Below are positions 10,251-19,725 of a DNA stretch of 64,000 bases, one piece after another. The position numbers were made by a program, and so were the translations under genes. Under the pieces are notes generated by a model. That model made no database searches. It was not told where the DNA came from and worked only from the letters and a program-made list of their open reading frames with translations. Source of the DNA: Bacillus sp. CHD6a (GTDB lineage: Bacteria; Bacillota; Bacilli; Bacillales; Bacillaceae_I). The DNA lies in assembly GCF_001293645.1 (NCBI RefSeq), contig NZ_LBMD01000014.1, positions 62,001-126,000 of the forward strand, in the 5' to 3' direction. The first letter of the stretch is position 1; each line of letters starts with the position of its first letter.

Positions 10251-10405
10251 CTGCGTTGTGGGGTCTCACCTGTCCTTTCTTTTCGCGGGCGTCTACGCGC
10301 CTTCCACTCCAATCAACTAGATGACCCCATCCACTAAAGGGTTTGTTAAAAAATAATCTTTGAGTGTTAACTATAAAAGCACTAACATTTCGGTTTCTTA
10401 AAATC

Positions 10406-10534
10406 TAGCTGTGGATTGGAGCAAATGGCGTAGACTCCAGCGGGGAAGTAACGGTAGATTGAGACCCCTGAAGCGTTGTGAGGCTCAAGCACCGTCCCGC
10501 GGAAAGCGAAGTCATTTGTGGAAAGGAAAAGCGG
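10406..10534 (+). repeat. Palindromic repeat (B type), diverged copy
   Basis: It starts TAGCTGTGGATTGGAGC and ends GGAAAGGAAAAGCGG, with the shared core GAGACCCCTGAAGCG and GCGGAAAGCGAAG. The 3' inverted end has decayed. The remaining sequence up to the flgB promoter (10535-10640) is AT-rich and shows nothing I can name. Confidence 0.7.
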
Positions 10535-10640
10535 CGTTAAAGTTATAGTTATATCACTTTCTATCCTGATATAGTTATAGGTCTTTATGCCTAACGAATA
10601 AAATGAGTCAAATTATCGATTTTTTTTAACATTTGACACA

Positions 10641-10669
10641 TAGACATATGAGTTACCTTAATTTACAAT
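10641..10669 (+). promoter_or_regulatory. Candidate sigma-A promoter of the fla/che operon
   Basis: TAGACA (10641-10646), a 17-nt spacer and TACAAT (10664-10669) lie about 65 bases ahead of flgB. A TTGACA at 10633 has no well-spaced -10. I see no sigma-D type element (TAAA, 15 nt, GCCGATAT) in the gap and no clear CodY box. Confidence 0.4.
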
Positions 10670-10734
10670 AAAAGAATACATATTTCGACAAAACTATATA
10701 ATTCGCAACAATAGATTCATTTACGGGGGTACTA

Positions 10735-11124
10735 ATGAAGATTTTTTCGACATCAATCCAAGCATTGGAAAAAGGTATACAGTATTCAGGTGCAAAGCAT
10801 AAAGCCATTTCACATAATATTGCAAACGTAGATACACCAAATTTTAAGCGTAAAGAAATAAAGCCTACTTTTGGAGAAACCTACCAAAAAGCATTAACGG
10901 CAAATAAGACAGATATCAGGCATAGAGAATTTTCGGGCAGTTCAAATATAGCTTTTAAAATGGACAATACATCTTATTCCTACTCACATAACGGCAATAA
11001 TGTCGACATAGATAAAGAAATGTCAGACTTGGCTGAAAATCAAATATATTATTACACCTTAATTGATCAAATGAGCGGGAAATTTCAATCGCTTCAAAAT
11101 GTGATTAAAGGAGGGCGATCGTGA
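10735..11124 (+). CDS. flgB: Flagellar basal-body rod protein FlgB
   Basis: The 129-residue rod protein is the first gene of the fla/che operon. It carries the conserved N-terminal rod/hook motif, SHNIANVDTPNFKRKE (about 26-41), and a C-terminal heptad helix ending GKFQSLQNVI. It assembles in the proximal rod with FlgC and FliE after export by the type III apparatus. The ATG follows CGGGGGT. The stop overlaps the start of flgC by one base at ATG 11124, which suggests coupled translation. Confidence 0.95.
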   Translation: MKIFSTSIQALEKGIQYSGAKHKAISHNIANVDTPNFKRKEIKPTFGETYQKALTANKTDIRHREFSGSSNIAFKMDNTSYSYSHNGNNVDIDKEMSDLAENQIYYYTLIDQMSGKFQSLQNVIKGGRS

Positions 11125-11576
11125 TGTCTATGTTTAAAAGCATGAATATCTCTGCCTCCGCTCTTACAGCTCAGAGGTTAAGAATGGATGTTATATCCTC
11201 TAACATGGCAAATGTTGATTCTACTCGTGGCGAATATCGCAATGGGCAGTGGGAACCTTACAGGAGGAAGCTGGTGGAAACTGCACCAAAGGAAAATAGT
11301 TTCCAATCCTATCTGCAAAAAGCTTCTGGAACAGGGCATGGAACTGGTAGTGGCGTAAAAGTAACTAGGATAAAAGAGGATGACGCTCCTTTCCGCCTTA
11401 TGTTCGACCCGGAGCACCCAGATGCAAATGATGAAGGATATGTTCAGCTACCGAATGTCGATCCTCTAAAAGAAATGGTAGACCTAATGAGTGCATCAAG
11501 GTCTTATGAAGCCAACGTAACAGTATTTAATGCTTCTAAAGGGATTATGATGAAAACGCTGGAGCTTGGTAAATAG
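11124..11576 (+). CDS. flgC: Flagellar basal-body rod protein FlgC
   Basis: The 150-residue proximal rod protein has the N-terminal signature VISSNMANVDSTRGEYRNGQ (about 26-45) and a C-terminal helical motif, EMVDLMSASRSYEANV, shared with other rod and hook proteins. AGGAGG at 11109-11114 is 9 bases from ATG 11124 and 6 from GTG 11121, so a start one codon upstream is also possible. It overlaps the flgB stop and is followed after 15 bases by fliE, the usual flgB-flgC-fliE trio. Confidence 0.95.
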   Translation: MSMFKSMNISASALTAQRLRMDVISSNMANVDSTRGEYRNGQWEPYRRKLVETAPKENSFQSYLQKASGTGHGTGSGVKVTRIKEDDAPFRLMFDPEHPDANDEGYVQLPNVDPLKEMVDLMSASRSYEANVTVFNASKGIMMKTLELGK

Positions 11577-11591
11577 GTGGAGGGTAAATAG

Positions 11592-11888
11592 ATGATTACT
11601 AAAATAGCAAAATCTAATCAGATGTTTCAGAATCTAAATAGTGTTCAGAAAACCAGTGGTGATGTGCATCAACAGTTTTCTACCTATTTAAAGGATGCCA
11701 TGAATGAAGTGAACAATGCACAAGTGGCATCCAATCAAATTACTACAAAGCTGGTCAATAATGAAGGGGTAGAACTCCACGACGTATTGATTGCCCAGCA
11801 AAAGGCCAGCGTAGCCATGTCGCTTACAATGGAAGTGAGAAACAAGGGTGTAGAAGCATATCAGGAAATTATGAGAATGCAAGTATAA
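11592..11888 (+). CDS. fliE: Flagellar hook-basal body complex protein FliE
   Basis: The 98-residue adaptor links the MS ring (FliF) to the proximal rod and is the first exported rod component. The C-terminal half contains the family motif LHDVLIAQQKASVAMSLTME followed by an EAYQEIMRM tail. The SD is GGTGGAGGG. A 140-nt gap then precedes fliF, the longest gap in the front part of the operon; I see no confident promoter or terminator there. Confidence 0.94.
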   Translation: MITKIAKSNQMFQNLNSVQKTSGDVHQQFSTYLKDAMNEVNNAQVASNQITTKLVNNEGVELHDVLIAQQKASVAMSLTMEVRNKGVEAYQEIMRMQV

Positions 11889-12028
11889 ACCAGTTGGAAC
11901 TATACAAAGAAGATTGATACACTAATAATTTTGTCACCCAACAGTGACAGTGATCTTACAGATAGAAAATAATGCGGTTATTTACTGCATAACCTTGCTG
12001 CAAGATAATAACCGGGGGAATTGACGTA

Positions 12029-13627
12029 ATGAAAGAGAGATTACAAGAAATAAAGACAAAAACTTTTTCCTTTTGGACGAATAGATCAAAAGCTCAAAAG
12101 ACAGCGATGGTCAGTACAGTTATCGTATCTTTTTTTGCAATAATCGCAATGGTGTACTTTTTAAACAAAACAGACATGGCCCCCCTATACAAAGATTTGA
12201 CTGTACAGGAAACAGGGCAAATTAAAGAAGTATTAGATGGTAGAGGCATCCAATCACAGATAACCAATAATGGTACCGCTATTCTAGTTCCTCAACAGTC
12301 AGTAGATTCATTGAAAGTGGAACTGGCTGCCGAAGGTCTTCCGAAAAGCGGAAGCATCGATTATGGTTTTTTTGGCGAAAGATCAGGCTTTGGTATGACA
12401 GACAACGAGTTTCGCATAATGAAACTAGATGCTATGCAAACAGAGCTAGCAAATTTAGTGAAAAGTATTGAAGGTGTGAAGGATGCCCAGGTTATGCTCA
12501 GTCTCCCAGAAGAAGGAGTATTCGTAAGAGAAACCACGCAAGTGGCATCAGCATCCATCGTCATTGAAAATGATCCTGGATATCAATTTGACCAGAATAA
12601 TGTAAATGCGCTGTACCATCTAGTATCAAAGAGTATTCCTAACTTATCTACTGATAATATCGTCATCATGAACCAAAACTTTGAGTATTTTGATTTAAAA
12701 AATAACCAAAATTCTGGCAGTACTTTTAATGCATCCACACAACTGGAATTAAAGAAGGAAATTGAAAGAGACATTCAAAGACAGGTTCAGCAGATGCTCG
12801 GAATGATGATGGGCTATAACAAAGTGGTTGTATCTGTGACAACTGACATAGATTTTACACAGGAAGCAAGGGAAGAAAACACGGTAACACCAGTGGACCC
12901 AGAAAACATGCAAGGAATTGCTGTCAGTGTTGAACGAATTACCGAAAGTTATACAGGCGGTGAAGGTAACACTGGAGGGGTGCCAGGGACTGGAGAAGCA
13001 GATATTCCTGCATATGTTGCCGGAGGGGGAAATGGCAGTGGCGATTACGAAAGATTGGAAGAAAGAATTAATAATGAAGTAAATAGAATTAGATCTGAAA
13101 TTGTAGAAAGCCCTTATAAAGTAAGAGATTTGGGCATTCAAGTTATGGTGGAGCCTCCTGTAGCCGATGATCCATTATCCATGCAAGAAAATACGATTGA
13201 TGATATTAGACAAATTCTAAGCACGATTGTCCGTACAACCATCGATAAGAATATGTTAGGGGATGACCCTGAACAAGCTAACATTGATGACAAAATTGTT
13301 GTTTCTGTTCAGCAGTTCAATGGAAAAGTGGAAATGGAAGAAACGACAGAATCAGCAATTCCAACTTGGATATATATTGCAGCTGGTATTCTCCTTGCTG
13401 TCATCCTATTGTTATTATTCCTTTTATTCAAACGCAATGGAAAAGAGGAAGAGGAAGAGGAAGAACAAGTAATGGTTACAGAAGAAGAGACTGTCCAAAT
13501 CCATGTGCCGGATATTAACAATGAAAAAGAATCAGAAAGTTCAGCGCGTCGAAAACAACTAGAAAAAATGGCCAAAGAAAAGCCGGATGAATTTGCGAAA
13601 TTATTACGTTCCTGGTTGTCGGAATAG
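12029..13627 (+). CDS. fliF: Flagellar M-ring protein FliF
   Basis: The 532-residue protein forms the MS ring, the membrane base of the flagellum. It has one membrane helix near residues 25-45 (MVSTVIVSFFAIIAMVYFL) and a second near 445-467. Between them are the ring-building motifs, with NEFRIMKLDAMQTELANLV and a Gly-rich linker (YTGGEGNTGGVPGTG) before the second half. The cytoplasmic C-terminus (KPDEFAKLLRSWLSE) binds FliG. A strongly acidic run (about KEEEEEEE) follows the second membrane helix. fliG starts 18 bases downstream. Confidence 0.97.
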   Translation: MKERLQEIKTKTFSFWTNRSKAQKTAMVSTVIVSFFAIIAMVYFLNKTDMAPLYKDLTVQETGQIKEVLDGRGIQSQITNNGTAILVPQQSVDSLKVELAAEGLPKSGSIDYGFFGERSGFGMTDNEFRIMKLDAMQTELANLVKSIEGVKDAQVMLSLPEEGVFVRETTQVASASIVIENDPGYQFDQNNVNALYHLVSKSIPNLSTDNIVIMNQNFEYFDLKNNQNSGSTFNASTQLELKKEIERDIQRQVQQMLGMMMGYNKVVVSVTTDIDFTQEAREENTVTPVDPENMQGIAVSVERITESYTGGEGNTGGVPGTGEADIPAYVAGGGNGSGDYERLEERINNEVNRIRSEIVESPYKVRDLGIQVMVEPPVADDPLSMQENTIDDIRQILSTIVRTTIDKNMLGDDPEQANIDDKIVVSVQQFNGKVEMEETTESAIPTWIYIAAGILLAVILLLLFLLFKRNGKEEEEEEEQVMVTEEETVQIHVPDINNEKESESSARRKQLEKMAKEKPDEFAKLLRSWLSE

Positions 13628-13645
13628 AAGGGGAGGGAGACGAAT

Positions 13646-14665
13646 ATGGCAAAAGCACCACAGGCAAAATCCTTTTCAAATAAACAAAAGGCAGCCATCT
13701 TGTTGATCTCGCTTGGTCCGGATGTTTCGGCTTCCGTATACAAGCATTTATCAGAAGAAGAAATTGAAAAATTAACCCTTGAAATCAGCGGGGTACGTAC
13801 AGTCGATTCTCACATCAAAGAAGATGTCTTAGAAGAGTTTCACCAAATAGCCCTTGCTCAAGATTATATCTCTCAAGGCGGGATTGGTTACGCCAAAACC
13901 GTTTTAGAAAAAGCTTTAGGTAAAGATCAGGCAACAGCCATTATAACAAGGCTTACTTCGTCCTTACAGGTTAAACCCTTTGACTTTGCTAGGAAGGCAG
14001 ATGCTTCACAGATTCTGAACTTTATACAAAACGAACACCCACAAACGATTGCGCTTGTCTTATCCTACTTGGAACCTACAAAGTCGGGTCAAATATTATC
14101 AGAGTTACCGCAAGAATTACAAGCAGATATTGCAAAAAGAATTGCAGTGATGGACAGTACATCCCCCGAGATTATAAATGAGGTTGAGCAAATTCTAGAG
14201 CGAAAGCTTTCTACTACCGTTACTCGCGATTATACAAACACAGGCGGAATCGATTCTGTCGTGGAAGTGTTAAATCAAGTAGACAGAAGTACAGAAAGAA
14301 CGATCCTTGACTCCTTGGAAATTCAAGACCCTGAATTGGCAGAAGAAATTAAGAAACGCATGTTTGTGTTTGAAGACATCGTTACGCTCGATAATATGGC
14401 AATTCAACGTGTGATTCGTGATGTTGAAAATGAAGATATGATGCTTGCACTGAAAGTAGCCAGTGAAGAGGTTAAAGAGATTGTGTTTAAAAACATGTCT
14501 AAGCGAATGGTAGAAACCATGAAAGACGATATGGAATACATGGGTCCTGTCCGCTTAAAGGATGTTGAAGAATCGCAATCTAGAATCGTAGGAATTATAA
14601 GAAAGCTTGAAGAAGCAGGGGAAATCGTCATTGCTCGTGGCGGAGGAGATGACATCATTGTCTAA
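13646..14665 (+). CDS. fliG: Flagellar motor switch protein FliG
   Basis: The 339-residue rotor protein of the C-ring contacts the stator (MotA) and sets rotation direction. The N-terminal domain (about 1-100) binds FliF. The middle armadillo-like domain includes the conserved EHPQTIALVLSYLEP. The C-terminal domain ends with the charged motor helix containing GPVRLKDVEESQSRIV. Length is standard. The end of the gene overlaps the start of fliH by 17 bases, and the fliH SD (GGAGG) is inside the codons for the GGG run near the C-terminus. Confidence 0.97.
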   Translation: MAKAPQAKSFSNKQKAAILLISLGPDVSASVYKHLSEEEIEKLTLEISGVRTVDSHIKEDVLEEFHQIALAQDYISQGGIGYAKTVLEKALGKDQATAIITRLTSSLQVKPFDFARKADASQILNFIQNEHPQTIALVLSYLEPTKSGQILSELPQELQADIAKRIAVMDSTSPEIINEVEQILERKLSTTVTRDYTNTGGIDSVVEVLNQVDRSTERTILDSLEIQDPELAEEIKKRMFVFEDIVTLDNMAIQRVIRDVENEDMMLALKVASEEVKEIVFKNMSKRMVETMKDDMEYMGPVRLKDVEESQSRIVGIIRKLEEAGEIVIARGGGDDIIV

Positions 14666-15428
14666 GTTAATAAAATCATTTTCGTTAGTAGATGGAAAAA
14701 CGGAATCTGTTTCGATCAAAGTTGCTCCTATTTTTAAGAAGAAACAAACGGAAAACAAAGCGGAAAAGGTACTTGGTTATAGTATAGAATCCATCAATCA
14801 TGCGATAGAAGAAGCAAATCGTGAGGCCGCAGAGATTTTGGAACAGGCATCCTTAGAAAGAAAAAAGGCTGCAATGACGATTGAAGAGGATAAGTTGGCT
14901 TGGGAATCAGAGAAAGAATCCTGGATGCAAAAGGCATATAACGAAGGACTTGAGCAGGGATTTCAAGCTGGTGAAAAACAAGCACAAGCATTATATGAAG
15001 AGCGGCTTAATGAGGCAAAACGTATTATTGAGCTGGCTAAATTGGAGTACAACGAAAAACTTGACAGTTCAATAGAGTCCATCGTCATGCTGAGTGTAAA
15101 AGTAGCTGAAAAAATTATAGGATCCTCCTTGGATTCTGATCCTTCTACTTTTTTGAATTTGGTTCAGACAGCGCTTAAACAAGTCAAAGAAAAAGAGGAA
15201 ATAAAGGTTTATGTAAGTCCTAACCAATACCCAAATCTACTGATGAATAAACAAGTTTTGCAAAATATCATCAATAGCCAATATGAACTTATTATTTTTC
15301 CTGATGCGGAATTACAAGATGAAGGATGCTGGATTGATTCTTCTGCAGGAAGAATCGATGTTTCTATTGACACACAGTTAAAAGAAATTAAAGAACATCT
15401 TCTGCAACTTGTGAGAGTGGAGTTGTAA
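14649..15428 (+). CDS. fliH: Flagellar assembly protein FliH
   Basis: The 259-residue protein regulates the export ATPase FliI. It has a long charged helical N-terminal and middle region (EEANREAAEILEQAS and onward) and a C-terminal part resembling the V/F-ATPase E/delta stalk subunit (ESIVMLSVKVAEKII). I chose ATG 14649 (MTSLSKLIK) because the protein start matches the family; GGAGG lies only 2 bases ahead, so TTG 14658 (spacing 11) is an alternative. An upstream ATG at 14607 would extend far into fliG. fliI begins 2 bases after the stop. Confidence 0.92.
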   Translation: MTSLSKLIKSFSLVDGKTESVSIKVAPIFKKKQTENKAEKVLGYSIESINHAIEEANREAAEILEQASLERKKAAMTIEEDKLAWESEKESWMQKAYNEGLEQGFQAGEKQAQALYEERLNEAKRIIELAKLEYNEKLDSSIESIVMLSVKVAEKIIGSSLDSDPSTFLNLVQTALKQVKEKEEIKVYVSPNQYPNLLMNKQVLQNIINSQYELIIFPDAELQDEGCWIDSSAGRIDVSIDTQLKEIKEHLLQLVRVEL

Positions 15429-15430
15429 TC

Positions 15431-16744
15431 ATGTTTACCGTGGAAGATTTGCTGAAAGAAATAGATACCATCAATCCATACAGGCGTTATGGCAAAGTAA
15501 AAAGAGTAATCGGACTAATGATTGAATCTAAAGGGCCAGAAAGTTCAATCGGAGATGTATGCAATATCATCATCCATAAAAAGAAAAAAAGAATTGTTCA
15601 AGCAGAAGTTGTCGGTTTCAGGGACGACCACGTTATTTTAATGCCTTTTACAGATATTCAGGATATTGGACCCGGATGTATGGTGGAAGCAACAAATAAC
15701 CCTTTAGAAGTAAGAATCGGTGAAGAGTTAAGGGGCATGGTATTGGATGCAATGGGCAAACCATTAAATCCTGAAGAGGAATTACCCGTTGGCTTAGGTA
15801 AATATCCCACGGACCAGGCACCACCAAACCCAATGACACGGCCATCTATCAAAGAAGAGTTAGAAGTGGGTGTAAAAGTTATAGACGGCCTGCTGACAGT
15901 CGGAAAAGGTCAAAGGGTAGGGATTTTTGCAGGTAGTGGGGTAGGAAAAAGTACACTTCTAGGCATGATTGCACGAAACACCCATGCAGACATTAATGTA
16001 ATCGCACTCATAGGGGAACGAGGCAGAGAAGTTCGGGACTTTTTGGAACGTGACTTAGGGCCTGAAGGATTAAAACGATCTGTTGTTATTGTAGCCACTT
16101 CCGATCAACCTGCTCTTATGCGGATAAAAGGGGCATATACTGCAACCGCCATTTCGGAGTATTTCCGAGATATGGGCTATAATGTCATGCTCATGATGGA
16201 TTCCGTAACTAGGGTAGCAATGGCGCAGAGAGAGGTTGGCTTAGCTGTTGGAGAACCTCCAACCACCAAAGGTTATACCCCAAGCGTATTCTCTATGCTG
16301 CCTAAGTTATTGGAAAGAACCGGTACGAACCAATTAGGCTCCATTACAGCTTTTTATACTGTGTTGGTAGACGGCGATGACATGAACGAACCAATAGCGG
16401 ATACGGTTCGAGGTATTTTAGACGGCCATTTTGTACTAGATAGAGACCTTGCAAATAAGGGGCAATACCCAGCTATTAATGTATTGAAAAGTGTGAGTCG
16501 AGTTATGAATCATATCGTCGACCATGAACATAAAAGAGCAGCAGAATCCATGCGGGAAAAACTATCAAAATATTACCAAGCAGAAGATCTCATTAATATA
16601 GGTGCCTATAAGCGTGGCAGCTCCAGAGAAATTGATGATGCCATTCAATCCTACCCGGCCATTATTAACTATCTAAAACAAGAAGTAAATGACAGCTGGA
16701 AGTTTGCTGATACAAAAAAAGAACTTACAAACTTAATGAAGTAG
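15431..16744 (+). CDS. fliI: Flagellum-specific ATP synthase FliI
   Basis: The 437-residue export ATPase resembles the F1 beta subunit and helps unfold and feed flagellar subunits to the export gate. Walker A is GSGVGKST within GIFAGSGVGKSTLLGM (about 163-178). The catalytic region includes ALIGERGREVRDF and MLMMDSVTRVAMAQRE (Walker B). Length matches the family. It lies between its regulator fliH and fliJ, the stalk-like protein of the same export complex. Confidence 0.97.
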   Translation: MFTVEDLLKEIDTINPYRRYGKVKRVIGLMIESKGPESSIGDVCNIIIHKKKKRIVQAEVVGFRDDHVILMPFTDIQDIGPGCMVEATNNPLEVRIGEELRGMVLDAMGKPLNPEEELPVGLGKYPTDQAPPNPMTRPSIKEELEVGVKVIDGLLTVGKGQRVGIFAGSGVGKSTLLGMIARNTHADINVIALIGERGREVRDFLERDLGPEGLKRSVVIVATSDQPALMRIKGAYTATAISEYFRDMGYNVMLMMDSVTRVAMAQREVGLAVGEPPTTKGYTPSVFSMLPKLLERTGTNQLGSITAFYTVLVDGDDMNEPIADTVRGILDGHFVLDRDLANKGQYPAINVLKSVSRVMNHIVDHEHKRAAESMREKLSKYYQAEDLINIGAYKRGSSREIDDAIQSYPAIINYLKQEVNDSWKFADTKKELTNLMK

Positions 16745-16753
16745 GTGTTAGGC

Positions 16754-17203
16754 ATGTCTGTTAGAAAAGGACGTTTAGAGAAACTGTTGGTAGTGAAAAA
16801 AGCCGAGAAAGATCAAGCAAGTTCAGAATATCAAAGAGCCATTTTACAGTTTGAAGCGGAAGGGCAAGCCTTATACGAACTTTTAAAGAAAAAAGAGCAA
16901 TTAGATGAATCACTCCAAGTGAGCCTTCAATGCGGTATACCAATTGAAACCCTTAAACAGCAACAGTTTTTCATGGGGAACTTGGAAAAAAACTTGCTGC
17001 ATCAGCAAAAGAAAGTAAGTCATGCGAGAGCGTTCATGAATCTTAAAGAAGATAAACTGAAAGAACAAGCGGTGGAATGTAAAAAATATGAAGTGTTGGA
17101 TAACAAAGAAAAACTTTACTGGAAGCAAAATGATCTTAAAGTGGAGGCAACTTTTATAGACGAGCTCTCCATACTTCAATATTCGCAACACACGAATAGG
17201 TGA
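16754..17203 (+). CDS. fliJ: Flagellar export/stalk protein FliJ
   Basis: The 149-residue, almost wholly helical and highly charged protein is predicted to form an antiparallel coiled coil. FliJ sits in the centre of the FliI ring and resembles the gamma subunit of F1. I chose ATG 16754 with TAGGTG ahead of it; a longer start at GTG 16745 overlaps that SD. Sequence identity in this family is low, so the assignment rests on size, coiled-coil character and position between fliI and ylxF. Confidence 0.88.
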   Translation: MSVRKGRLEKLLVVKKAEKDQASSEYQRAILQFEAEGQALYELLKKKEQLDESLQVSLQCGIPIETLKQQQFFMGNLEKNLLHQQKKVSHARAFMNLKEDKLKEQAVECKKYEVLDNKEKLYWKQNDLKVEATFIDELSILQYSQHTNR

Positions 17204-17210
17204 ATAAATA

Positions 17211-17813
17211 ATGAAAAAAGAAAATCAAACAGAAGAAGTAGAAGAAAAATATTCGTTTCTGCAAAAGCTCTTATACTTGTTTATCATTCCCCTTCTTTTT
17301 ACTCTGGTCATTGTACTGGGCTACCTGACATATGAGGGCAAGAATATATTTGAAGTTGCCCAGTCTTTTCTCCCAGCAAATGAAGAGGCGGCCACAACAG
17401 AAGAGAAAAAAGAGGAAAAAGAGGAAAAAGAGGAAAAAGAGGAAAAAGAAATGTCTTTATCACAACAAAATGACAACAAAAATTCCTCACAAGAGATCAT
17501 TCTCTTAGAAAGGCAAGTCAGTGAAAAAGAGAGAGAGATTACAAAGCTTATTGCAAGCCTTGAAGAAGCAAATAGTAGAATAGAAGATTTAGAGAAACAA
17601 CAACAAGAGATAAAATCTTCAACCAAAGAGCTGGCAAAGCTATATGAGGGTATGTCGACGAAAAAGGCTGCTCAAATCATGATGGAACTGGATGAAGATA
17701 TGGCACTCCTGATCTTGAATGAATTAAGCACATCGAAAACCTCTTCCATACTTGGACAATTGGAACCACAACAGGCAGCAAGATTTACGGAACTACTAGC
17801 CGATAATGACTAG
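17211..17813 (+). CDS. ylxF: YlxF, MgtE-N-like membrane-anchored flagellar locus protein
   Basis: The 200-residue protein has one N-terminal membrane helix (about 22-45), a long coiled coil (about 95-145), and a C-terminal domain resembling the N-terminal domain of MgtE and the middle domain of FliG (MSTKKAAQIMMELDEDMALL). Between helix and coil is a lysine/glutamate run encoded by a 9-bp tandem repeat. It occupies the position of B. subtilis ylxF between fliJ and fliK. Its function is not known to me beyond this context; a structural role near the export gate is inference. Confidence 0.85.
   Translation: MKKENQTEEVEEKYSFLQKLLYLFIIPLLFTLVIVLGYLTYEGKNIFEVAQSFLPANEEAATTEEKKEEKEEKEEKEEKEMSLSQQNDNKNSSQEIILLERQVSEKEREITKLIASLEEANSRIEDLEKQQQEIKSSTKELAKLYEGMSTKKAAQIMMELDEDMALLILNELSTSKTSSILGQLEPQQAARFTELLADND
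17411..17448 (+). repeat. 9-bp tandem repeat inside ylxF
   Basis: About four exact copies of GAGGAAAAA encode repeated Glu-Glu-Lys units in the linker after the membrane helix. Copy number could vary by slippage without changing the frame, since the unit is three codons. Confidence 0.85.
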
Positions 17814-17836
17814 GTTTTTAGAAAGGAATGAAAGAA

Positions 17837-19033
17837 GTGAACTTTTTTGTAACAGGGGAAGCTTCTGCTTCTGTCGGATCAAGCAATAAAATGACTAACG
17901 ACGGAATGAAAAAATTAGAGTTGACTACCGAAAACACAACCGACAGTTTCCGTTTTATGTTGTCTGAAAGTCTCCTTTCCACCATGTTGTCACTTTCAAA
18001 GCCTAATAATGACATGCTAGAAGATGAAAATGCGATCATGGAGAAATTGATTAATGAAATGGATGAAACCCTGACATTGCAGCTTGCGTTGTTAAATGAA
18101 CTTCAAGACTTGCCTAATATGGGATCAAATACAACTGAGACTAAAGAACTTCCAAAAGAATACTTCCATCTATTAGAAGAGGTAATGGCCGTGATGGCAC
18201 TCTTTTCCAACCTAGACGGTAATATTCAAGGAAAAGTAGATAAACAGTTGATACAACCATTCACTCAAGTTTCAGAAAAAGTGATGATGTTTGTAAAGAG
18301 CTTTCTGACGTCGGTTGATGATAAGTCAGATTTGCAAATAACTACGAAAGAACAGTCAAACATACAAGATCTTTTAAAGGCAATAGATTCCAAATTGGGG
18401 AAGGTTGAACAGGTGATTAAGGCAACCCAACAAGCATACCAACCATCCAAATCTGATTCACCTTCTATTAGAACAGCATTTGTGCCCAACAATGAAACGT
18501 TGCTACAAAACGGTCCTGTTACGATGAATTTGTTGCAACAACCAAAACAGTCAACCATTCAATGGGTGGTAGATACAACCACAAATGAAGTTGCACGTGA
18601 ACAGTTGATGCAAAAGCTAGAAGGTATTTTGTCTAAAACAACGACGAAACTAGTAAACGGTAACCAGTCAATGACAATAAGGCTGGCACCTGAACATCTT
18701 GGAACATTACATATTAAAATGCAGGAAACCCAGAACGGTCTAGTCACAAAGTTAATTGTCCATTCCAAGTCGGCTGCTTCGCTTCTTGAAAGTAGCATAG
18801 CCAATTTGAAACAAACGCTTGCCCAAACGAATACAAGTATCGACAAGATTGAAGTTGTGTTTTTAGATCATGATCAGAAACTAACTCAACAACATAAAGG
18901 AACAAGTGAAGAAAATGGCCAACAGAAGCAATCTTTTAAACAGGACAAACAACAAGAAGATTCCAATCAATCTTTTGAAGATGTCCTTTTAGAAGAGCTA
19001 GAAATAATAATCCCTGAAGGTGAGAGAACATGA
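17837..19033 (+). CDS. fliK: Flagellar hook-length control protein FliK
   Basis: The protein of about 398 residues is a molecular ruler that sets hook length and triggers the export switch through FlhB. The N-terminal two thirds are low in conserved motifs and rich in Gln, Thr and Ser. The C-terminal Flg_hook domain contains [18 protein letters not shown] (about 275-292). The start is uncertain. ATG 17828 touches AAAGGA directly, whereas GTG 17837 is 9 bases from it, so I prefer GTG. The stop overlaps flgD by 4 bases (ATGA). Confidence 0.88.
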   Translation: MNFFVTGEASASVGSSNKMTNDGMKKLELTTENTTDSFRFMLSESLLSTMLSLSKPNNDMLEDENAIMEKLINEMDETLTLQLALLNELQDLPNMGSNTTETKELPKEYFHLLEEVMAVMALFSNLDGNIQGKVDKQLIQPFTQVSEKVMMFVKSFLTSVDDKSDLQITTKEQSNIQDLLKAIDSKLGKVEQVIKATQQAYQPSKSDSPSIRTAFVPNNETLLQNGPVTMNLLQQPKQSTIQWVVDTTTNEVAREQLMQKLEGILSKTTTKLVNGNQSMTIRLAPEHLGTLHIKMQETQNGLVTKLIVHSKSAASLLESSIANLKQTLAQTNTSIDKIEVVFLDHDQKLTQQHKGTSEENGQQKQSFKQDKQQEDSNQSFEDVLLEELEIIIPEGERT

Positions 19034-19683
19034 CAAATACCATTACATCTGATCTTTACATTCAGAACCGTCCGGTGGAATCAACCAAACAAAACAATGT
19101 AATGGGAAAAGACGATTTCCTTCGGCTACTTATTGCCCAATTGCAAAATCAAGATCCTCTAAATCCGATGGAAGACAGAGAATTTATTGCCCAGATGGCA
19201 AACTTCTCCTCCCTTGAACAAATGGCGAACTTGAACAAAAGCATGGAAGGTTTTATAGACACCCAGAATAAAATGAACGTACTTTCCTTGCAACAGTATC
19301 TTGGATCAGAGCTTTCATGGCAGCACACATATATGGTGGAAGACGAACCATTTGTCGAAATGAAGAACGGTACAGTCACAAGTATCTCCATGCAAGATGG
19401 AAAAGCTAGATTAATTATGGACGATGGAAGTCAGATCACTGTGGAGCAAATCACAAAAGTGAACCAGGCTGGAAATGGTTCTCACGGTGGAGACACTTCT
19501 CTGTTATCTGCAAGTCATCTTATAGGAAAAAAGGTTACCATCAGCTTAGGGGAAGAATCCTATGAAAATATCTTGGTAAACTCTGTTCTTACAAAGGATG
19601 GAAAAATCCATCTCACAGTAACTGATGAGCGTTTGTCAGATAAAAAGATACCACTAGAAGCGGTCCAACAAATTACACAATAG
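19030..19683 (+). CDS. flgD: Flagellar hook assembly (capping) protein FlgD
   Basis: The 217-residue scaffold caps the growing hook and is later replaced. The N-terminal motif [20 protein letters not shown] (about 27-46), with [14 protein letters not shown] after it, is the FlgD signature. The C-terminal part contains beta-rich segments. It overlaps the fliK stop by 4 bases and lies 42 bases ahead of the hook gene. Confidence 0.95.
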   Translation: MTNTITSDLYIQNRPVESTKQNNVMGKDDFLRLLIAQLQNQDPLNPMEDREFIAQMANFSSLEQMANLNKSMEGFIDTQNKMNVLSLQQYLGSELSWQHTYMVEDEPFVEMKNGTVTSISMQDGKARLIMDDGSQITVEQITKVNQAGNGSHGGDTSLLSASHLIGKKVTISLGEESYENILVNSVLTKDGKIHLTVTDERLSDKKIPLEAVQQITQ

Positions 19684-19725
19684 AGAATATTGGTAGAAAA
19701 GAAAGTGAAATAAGGAGGAAAAAAC

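Larger units (their letters stand above)
9981..10316 (-). repeat. Palindromic repeat (B type), reverse orientation, split by an inserted element
   Basis: The left part (9981-10043) begins TTGATTTCCGTTCC and the right part (10251-10316) ends CACTCCAATCAA. Joined together they make one diverged copy of the repeat that recurs at 10406, 35272, 40311 and 46253. The copy is interrupted at its centre by the element at 10044-10250. No coding capacity is apparent. Confidence 0.75.

Noticed and set aside
9921-10337. Short plus-strand frames within the repeat cluster before flgB
   Set aside because: They lie wholly inside repeat and terminator sequence, have no SD, and their peptide sequence simply reads the repeat in different frames. 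The same applies to frames at 46214-46417 and 58624-58809.
10535-10734. CodY box or sigma-D promoter upstream of flgB
   Set aside because: I looked for AATTTTCWGAAAATT-like and TAAA-N15-GCCGATAT-like sites, both known for this operon in B. subtilis, and found no match good enough to report.
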